From: Lachnospiraceae bacterium
Lineage (GTDB): Bacteria; Bacillota_A; Clostridia; Lachnospirales; Lachnospiraceae
Direction: 5' to 3'
DNA: 11,386 bases
Assembly: GCA_009774655.1 (NCBI GenBank)
Contig: VSOD01000100.1
Coordinates: 1-11,386 of the forward strand
How positions within the stretch are numbered: the first letter of the stretch is position 1; each line of letters opens with the position of its first letter. The position numbers and the translations under genes are program-made. Below are positions 6,879-11,386 of the stretch, piece by piece. The notes under the pieces were generated by a model. It had not been told where the DNA came from. It ran no database searches and saw nothing but the letters and a program-made list of their open reading frames with translations.

Positions 6879-7798
6879 GTTCTCACCTCACACATTTTGT
6901 TCATTTCTACCTGTTTTCTAAGTGCATCACTATGCTTTCTGGCATATCTGCCAGATACTCTTTCACCAGCTGTTATGCTTTTGGTAACAAGAGACTGTGC
7001 CATGATCACTGCTCGATCTCCTATCGTGACATAATTTGCTATTCCTGTCTGTCCATAAATCTCTACCATATTTCCTATACAAACACGACTTGCTATTCCT
7101 GTCTGCGATACGATCTTACAGTTGTCTCCAATCCACACATCATGTCCTATATCAACCAAATTTCCTATTCTATTCCCTGATCCAATCAGTGTGTCAGAAA
7201 AAGTTCCTCTCTGAATGACTGTGTGACAGCCAATTTGTGTCCGATCTCCTATAACTACTTTCCCAATTCCTGGAAAAGTTCTTAATTCCGTATCATAATA
7301 ATGACAAAAACTATCAGCACCTATAATACAACCTGACATAAGATGCACTTCATCTCCGATCACACTGCCACCTTTAATTTGTACATTTGGCTCTATCCAG
7401 CAATGTTTTCCAATCTTAACGTCCTCATCTATAAATACATTTGGGGAAATATCCGTCCCTTCACCAATCATCACATTATCAGCAATATAAAACCCATTTA
7501 TATTGCTATATACATTTCTACTGTATAGTTTTGCTTCTCCGTTTTGCACCAGCAGCATTGCAATCTTAACAGCAGCAACATCCAATGGATCTGAAACCAG
7601 CAAAATAGTTTTATCGGTTTTGATAAACCTTGGTTCCATTAATACAGCCTCTGCGTTTGTAGATGAAAACTCTTTTTGCGTATGGATAATTGCCAGAGAA
7701 TCCTCAGATGCGGTATCAGCATAAGAGAGGTTTTTAATATCACAATCTAATCCACAAAATTCATATCCACATAGTTCGGCAATCTTCTGTATTCTCAT
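6866..7798 (-). CDS. LpxD-like hexapeptide-repeat acyltransferase
   Basis: 310 aa, slightly shorter than LpxD (about 340). Residues 1-90 resemble the LpxD N-terminal uridine-nucleotide-binding domain (IAELCGYEF...LSYADTASEDSLAII...AEAVL). About 100-275 is a left-handed beta-helix made of hexapeptide repeats (VIGDEV, VIGDRTQIG, CIGNMV, TIGDRA). The region DIGHDVWIGDN places H219 at the position of the catalytic histidine of E. coli LpxD (H239), and GADSF...IGKVVIGDR also matches. A charged C-terminal helix (ARKHSDALRKQVEMN) follows, as in LpxD. LpxD transfers an ACP-bound hydroxyacyl chain to a UDP-acylglucosamine in lipid A synthesis. No other lipid A gene is visible here, so the true substrate may differ, for example another sugar nucleotide or an acetyl donor. 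The ribosome binding site is weak (GTAGG), 25 bases after the dynamin gene. Confidence 0.85.
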   Translation of the reverse strand: MRIQKIAELCGYEFCGLDCDIKNLSYADTASEDSLAIIHTQKEFSSTNAEAVLMEPRFIKTDKTILLVSDPLDVAAVKIAMLLVQNGEAKLYSRNVYSNINGFYIADNVMIGEGTDISPNVFIDEDVKIGKHCWIEPNVQIKGGSVIGDEVHLMSGCIIGADSFCHYYDTELRTFPGIGKVVIGDRTQIGCHTVIQRGTFSDTLIGSGNRIGNLVDIGHDVWIGDNCKIVSQTGIASRVCIGNMVEIYGQTGIANYVTIGDRAVIMAQSLVTKSITAGERVSGRYARKHSDALRKQVEMNKMCEVRTWEQ

Positions 7799-7823
7799 AT
7801 TCTAACCTACCGTCTGTCGATGA

Positions 7824-9341
7824 TCACAGTGCCAAAGATTGATTTAAACGTTTCCGTGTACTCTCTTCTACCATATGTAAAATCTTTGTTAATTCTTCCC
7901 TGTTTTTTTGAATTTCCATATAATTATGCCTTTGTTCATCTAATTTCTTCTCCACTTCCTGTCTATCCGCAAAAGAAGTTTCGATAATTTCTCCTGTTTC
8001 TTTTTTCCTTTCCGTTGCAACACGCTTTAATGTATAGATAATATCTTTATATTCCCGTTCAATGTCCTGACACAATAATGTTTGATACTTCCCTGCTAAT
8101 TTTTCTTTTATGACTTTTTCAATATTAGCAATATTAGTCAATTTCATTATATCAGGTAAATAACTCTTTAAATTTTTCAAATCCATACGCATTGCTAGCG
8201 CAAATTGTATAAGAGGTATTTCTTCTTCATATTCCAGTTTTGCATAGTCCCGGCATAAATTGAAAATATACGCGGCTGAATGCATGATATTAGTCTCCGC
8301 CATTTCTGCTGTATCAAAGAAACCTTTTCCAACCAGTTGTCTTTTCATCCATTCCTTTTCATTTTTCCAATCTGTGACAGGATTATTCAACTTATCCCAG
8401 TGTGTCGCAATGATATGTACCTTGCTCTTATTATGAGAAGAAAAGGAAAAGACAGAGGCAATGGTATCTATTTCATCTTTCTGTAATTTCTTTGCTTCAA
8501 CACAGACAAAAACTGCATTTGCGTTTCTGATATACTGTCTGGTAATCGCAGAGCGATATTCTACAGGATCTGATAATCCCGGCGTATCCACAAATACTAC
8601 TTGTTTCGGAAAATCCTTCGGCAATGATGATATTCCTACTTCTATCTCCCGAACAAAATAATGTTCTGCATATCTTGAAGATGACCAAATCGATAATTCT
8701 TTCTCAATATCTGCATTAGCCACTTCCTTATATATAGGAGCATGTCCGACCCATTTCTTTCTCTGTATGTCAGCCTTCAATTCCTTATATTCTCTTGTAA
8801 AGGCATCCGCCGCCGAAGTTCTGGATGCCCATAATCTATCCCATTGCTGAGACGTGTAAAATTCTATTTTTATGTAGTCTCTTGGACTGCTGCGAAACTT
8901 CGTTAACGCTGCTGTTTCCGGTGTAACTGCCATTGAAGCATAGTTATGTCCAAGCAGAGAATTGATCAATGTTGACTTTCCCGTCTTAATCGTTCCTACA
9001 AACGCAATCTCAAACTTTGGATTGCGACATAACTCTAAAAAACGATCCAACTTTTCCGGCATTTCTACATTTAGACTTGCTGCCAATTCTGGCAAAGCAG
9101 TCAATGCCCTGTACTCCTCAGCTTTCTTTGCATATAAATCTACTGTATCACTCCAAATAATTTTACTATGTGGTGTGTACTTCAAATTTTCTAAAATCCG
9201 CTTAATTTTAATTTCCGGGACTGCATACAGATTTTTATTTTCAAATTCTTCTGCATCAAGAAACGAACCGCATTCTGCGCAAAAATACCTCACCTCTTTA
9301 TGTTCGCTCCCACATGCAGGACAAATCTTTCCAGCATTCAT
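7824..9341 (-). CDS. Dynamin-like GTPase with N-terminal zinc ribbon
   Basis: 505 aa. Residues 7-24 hold two CxxC pairs (C7/C10 and C21/C24), a zinc ribbon. A helical segment (about 45-107) leads to the GTPase: G1 GTIKTGKS (116-123), G2 threonine within TPETAALT (140-147), G3 DTPG (252-255), and G4 THWDK (313-317). The long insertion between G2 and G3 and the sequence around G1 (FVGTIKTGKSTLINSLLG) are typical of Dynamin_N proteins. The C-terminal part (about 385-505) is helical, with a coiled coil from about 425 to 500. It is smaller than most bacterial dynamins and has no obvious hydrophobic paddle, so membrane contact may depend on partners such as the glycine-zipper protein. ATG 9341 has AGGAGG 9 bases upstream, overlapping the previous stop. 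Role in membrane remodelling or phage defence is inferred from the family. Confidence 0.9.
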   Translation of the reverse strand: MNAGKICPACGSEHKEVRYFCAECGSFLDAEEFENKNLYAVPEIKIKRILENLKYTPHSKIIWSDTVDLYAKKAEEYRALTALPELAASLNVEMPEKLDRFLELCRNPKFEIAFVGTIKTGKSTLINSLLGHNYASMAVTPETAALTKFRSSPRDYIKIEFYTSQQWDRLWASRTSAADAFTREYKELKADIQRKKWVGHAPIYKEVANADIEKELSIWSSSRYAEHYFVREIEVGISSLPKDFPKQVVFVDTPGLSDPVEYRSAITRQYIRNANAVFVCVEAKKLQKDEIDTIASVFSFSSHNKSKVHIIATHWDKLNNPVTDWKNEKEWMKRQLVGKGFFDTAEMAETNIMHSAAYIFNLCRDYAKLEYEEEIPLIQFALAMRMDLKNLKSYLPDIMKLTNIANIEKVIKEKLAGKYQTLLCQDIEREYKDIIYTLKRVATERKKETGEIIETSFADRQEVEKKLDEQRHNYMEIQKNREELTKILHMVEESTRKRLNQSLAL

Positions 9342-9354
9342 CAGTCCGTACCTC

Positions 9355-10395
9355 CTATTTGTTCTTTTCGTACCATCTCATAACATCTTCTTTTGTATCC
9401 GCCAAATCTCCGATCAAGGCTATAGGTATTCCATATTCAAGTTCAGATGCTGTTTCATATAGCCAAAATATCCGCCCTGCTTTTGTTGCTTTAATCACAA
9501 AATCTAATTCCAGCTTCCGACTTCCTAATCGCACTACTGCTACATTCGCTATTCTCTGTCCTTGTTTCACAATTTCGGTATTCTCACAGCAATGCATGAC
9601 AGTATACGTATCCTTAAAACCACCTATAGATGACATAAAAATACTTGTAATAAGGTCCATTTGTTGTTCTTTATCTTTACGTAAGAGTTTGCAGATACAT
9701 CTATTTGCATTGCGCTCTCTCTCATCTCTGATTTTATCCATTTCAGCAGTACTTTTTTCCAAGTTATCTTCTACGATTTTTCTTTTCTTTTTTTCCTCAG
9801 ACAACAGGTTTTCCAATTCAATGATCCGCTGTTGATTCTGAGTCAACTCTGCATTGAACTTTTTAAGTAACGTGTTCTTTTCATCCTCATAACCAAGCAG
9901 GCCACCTTTACCCAAACGATAATTTTCAGAAAATTTCTCTATCGGAAACTCATATGATCGCTTATCTGTTCCACCAATCTGGCATTTCAAAACCATATCT
10001 TTTCCCAGACTGACAGTATAAACAAGTTCAAATGTTTTCACCTGTATAGCAGTTCCAACTTTAATCAAACCCTCTTTTATGGCGATCCACGGAAGCAGCT
10101 TTTCCACACTCACAAGATTGTATTCTGCCGCATCTTTTATTTCTTCCAATAACAGGAATACATCTTTCATTACAGCATCAAATCTCAAGATGGAAATTTC
10201 CATCTCAAGATCTGAAAACAAATCAACATTATAATAGTCTTTGATATGCTGACAAAACTCCCTAATCTGTTTTTCCGATGCGAACTCCATCGTAACATTA
10301 CCGTCAACACTGATGATATCAGCTTTTTCATCTGCTCTGATATCAATTGCAGCTAGTCTTTCTTTTGCTATAAAAATCATTACCCGGTATTTCAT
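9355..10395 (-). CDS. Two-domain protein with central coiled coil, 346 aa
   Basis: No named family was recognised. Residues 1-130 form an alpha/beta domain (MKYRVMIFIAKERL...) that is collinear with the 158-aa protein encoded just upstream: GN at 32-33, YNVD at 55-58 and LLPWI at 100-104 match GN 30-31, YNLD 56-59 and LIPDI 101-105. About 168-231 is a long charged coiled coil (LTQNQQRIIELENLLSEEKK). A C-terminal domain (about 240-346) has alternating beta-type hydrophobic stretches (RIANVAVVRLGS, LELDFVIKATK) and ends YEKNK. The frame could start at GTG 10401, but AGGAG ends at 10401, 5 bases before ATG 10395, which I chose. The gene follows the upstream stop by a few bases and precedes the dynamin by 13, so the products likely work together. 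Confidence 0.8.
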   Translation of the reverse strand: MKYRVMIFIAKERLAAIDIRADEKADIISVDGNVTMEFASEKQIREFCQHIKDYYNVDLFSDLEMEISILRFDAVMKDVFLLLEEIKDAAEYNLVSVEKLLPWIAIKEGLIKVGTAIQVKTFELVYTVSLGKDMVLKCQIGGTDKRSYEFPIEKFSENYRLGKGGLLGYEDEKNTLLKKFNAELTQNQQRIIELENLLSEEKKKRKIVEDNLEKSTAEMDKIRDERERNANRCICKLLRKDKEQQMDLITSIFMSSIGGFKDTYTVMHCCENTEIVKQGQRIANVAVVRLGSRKLELDFVIKATKAGRIFWLYETASELEYGIPIALIGDLADTKEDVMRWYEKNK

Positions 10396-10403
10396 GTTCA
10401 CTC

Positions 10404-10880
10404 CTATCCGATGTGCCTTATTAGAGCATCCTCCTGTAGTGTATATCCTAACAGATCATACTCTGCTTTCTGTAGTGTTCCATTTACCATCCTATAGTTA
10501 ATTCCGTCAAAATTAACCCCATATTCTTTTATCAGGAGTTTTTCATCCGCATATAATTCTTTTATAATATCCGGTATCAGTGAATCCAGCTTATATATTT
10601 GGGATAGATACTCTCCAAGTGTTTCGACTGCATCCTTCGTAACAACAGCATCCGCATTCGCAACTACAGTAAATGCAATCTCTGAACAATGGTCAGAACC
10701 ACTGTCAAGATTGTATTCCTCCATCACTGACTTTAACATATCTTCAATATCTTTTCGCACACTATTATTTTGATAACGAAATTCTGGATTACCCTCGATA
10801 AATAACCGATTATATTCCGCTCCGTCCCTTTCGTATAAAAATAATGCATTTCTTCCAATGATCATATATAACGCCTGCAT
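10404..10880 (-). CDS. Hypothetical protein related to the first domain of the next gene product, 158 aa
   Basis: No named family was recognised. The frame opens with an ATG at 10892, but GGAGG (10890-10886) lies inside it, 5 bases before a second in-frame ATG at 10880, so the product most likely begins MQALYMIIGRNALFLYERDG. It is a small soluble alpha/beta protein. An N-terminal beta pair (about 3-30) leads to a helix (about 40-57), a beta strand (SEIAFTVVAN), more helices and a C-terminal beta hairpin. No catalytic motif and no membrane segment are visible. Landmarks align at nearly the same spacing with residues 1-130 of the 346-aa protein downstream, which suggests duplication of one domain, with one copy fused to a coiled coil. 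The two may form a heteromer. Function unknown. Confidence 0.75.
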   Translation of the reverse strand: MQALYMIIGRNALFLYERDGAEYNRLFIEGNPEFRYQNNSVRKDIEDMLKSVMEEYNLDSGSDHCSEIAFTVVANADAVVTKDAVETLGEYLSQIYKLDSLIPDIIKELYADEKLLIKEYGVNFDGINYRMVNGTLQKAEYDLLGYTLQEDALIRHIG

Positions 10881-10896
10881 TTTATCCTCCATCCCC

Positions 10897-11386
10897 CTAT
10901 TTACGCGCTTTAAAAACCGCTTCTAAGGCAGCGTCATCACTGATATCTGGATTTCCTGCCTTAAATATATCTGAGAGCGTTCCGACCACCTCATCCATTT
11001 TATTGTCATCCTTCAAAGAACCGTCAAGATACCCTGCGATATCAGAAATATAATTGCTATCTGTATCGATCAGTTTTCCAAGTTCGTCTAAAGCACCTTC
11101 TGTGAAAAAATCCGGTCTATTGCCAACTTCAACACACAATTTATCCACTGGATGATCTTTATATTTTTCGATCATAACTCCAGTTGCCAGTTCCATTCCT
11201 TTCCGAATCTTTTCCTCTTCCGGAATCATCTTAGATCTTTCCTCATCTAAATCGTCAAACTCTTCTACAGCTTTTACATATTCTGCATAAGAATCATACT
11301 GTTCTGGGTCGTACCCGCTTTGTATTGCTTTATCCCCCAGTTGGTCAACCTGAATCTGTGGTTTGATCAGACCAAGCGCCTTTGCC
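10897..11386 (-). CDS. Acidic protein, 3' part only (5' end beyond the right edge)
   Basis: The frame is open from the right edge to a TAG at 10897-10899, giving 162 residues. An internal ATG at 11229 could start a 110-aa protein, but the frame continues upstream for 52 more codons with similar acidic, helical composition (for example DSYAEYVKAVEEFDDLDEE) and without a stop. AAGATCTAAG before the ATG is no good ribosome binding site. I therefore read it as the C-terminal part of a longer protein. It is rich in Asp and Glu, mostly helical, with no membrane segment and no recognised motif. It is 4 bases upstream of a possible start of the next gene (17 bases from the start I prefer) and on the same strand, so it belongs to the same operon. 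Confidence 0.75.
   Translation of the reverse strand, partial: AKALGLIKPQIQVDQLGDKAIQSGYDPEQYDSYAEYVKAVEEFDDLDEERSKMIPEEEKIRKGMELATGVMIEKYKDHPVDKLCVEVGNRPDFFTEGALDELGKLIDTDSNYISDIAGYLDGSLKDDNKMDEVVGTLSDIFKAGNPDISDDAALEAVFKARK

Noticed and set aside
6866..7798. Reading the LpxD-like gene as proof of a Gram-negative host with LPS
   Set aside because: No other lipid A or LPS gene is present, and the remaining genes and signals look clostridial. Hexapeptide acyltransferases are easily repurposed.
1..11386. CRISPR arrays, tRNA or rRNA genes, insertion sequences
   Set aside because: I saw no regularly spaced repeats, cloverleaf-like sequence, transposase motifs or terminal repeats on either strand.

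Overview
The window looks like an accessory region of a low-GC Gram-positive bacterium. Clostridia, perhaps Lachnospiraceae, fits best. I infer this from AT-rich coding DNA, strong AGGAGG-type ribosome binding sites, tight same-strand gene packing, and the style of the WYL regulator and small GTPase. Every supported gene is on the minus strand, so transcription runs from the right end to the left end. Nothing in the window identifies a species.

Region A (2934-11386) reads as one operon of at least nine genes that begins beyond the right edge. In transcription order it encodes: an acidic protein lacking its N-terminus in the window (10897-11386); a 158-residue protein (10404-10880); a 346-residue protein whose first domain resembles the previous protein, followed by a coiled coil (9355-10395); a compact dynamin-like GTPase with an N-terminal zinc ribbon (7824-9341); an LpxD-like left-handed beta-helix acyltransferase (6866-7798); a glycine-zipper membrane/coiled-coil protein (6156-6878); a short coiled-coil protein (5684-6145); a NERD nuclease-SF1 helicase fusion (3947-5623); and a WYL regulator (2934-3950). 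Gaps are a few bases to 60 bases and two junctions overlap. A strong intrinsic terminator (2852-2880) closes the unit.

Region B (434-2743) is a smaller unit: a P-loop GTPase with a glycine-rich hydrophobic C-terminus, interrupted by one in-frame UGA at 2336-2338, then two small proteins I do not recognise. Region C (1-332) is the start of a gene for a single-pass membrane protein with its own promoter; it runs off the left edge.

The main candidate for something undescribed is Region A. A membrane-type GTPase, an acyltransferase of the lipid A family, two coiled-coil helper proteins (one with a membrane-inserting glycine zipper), a nuclease-helicase and a WYL regulator form an unusual set. 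Dynamin-like proteins are known in antiphage defence (Eleos/LeoA-LeoBC, DynA), and NERD/SF1 helicases and WYL regulators are frequent in defence islands. A membrane-remodelling or membrane-surveillance system with a nucleic-acid arm is therefore a reasonable hypothesis. It is inferred from gene content only.
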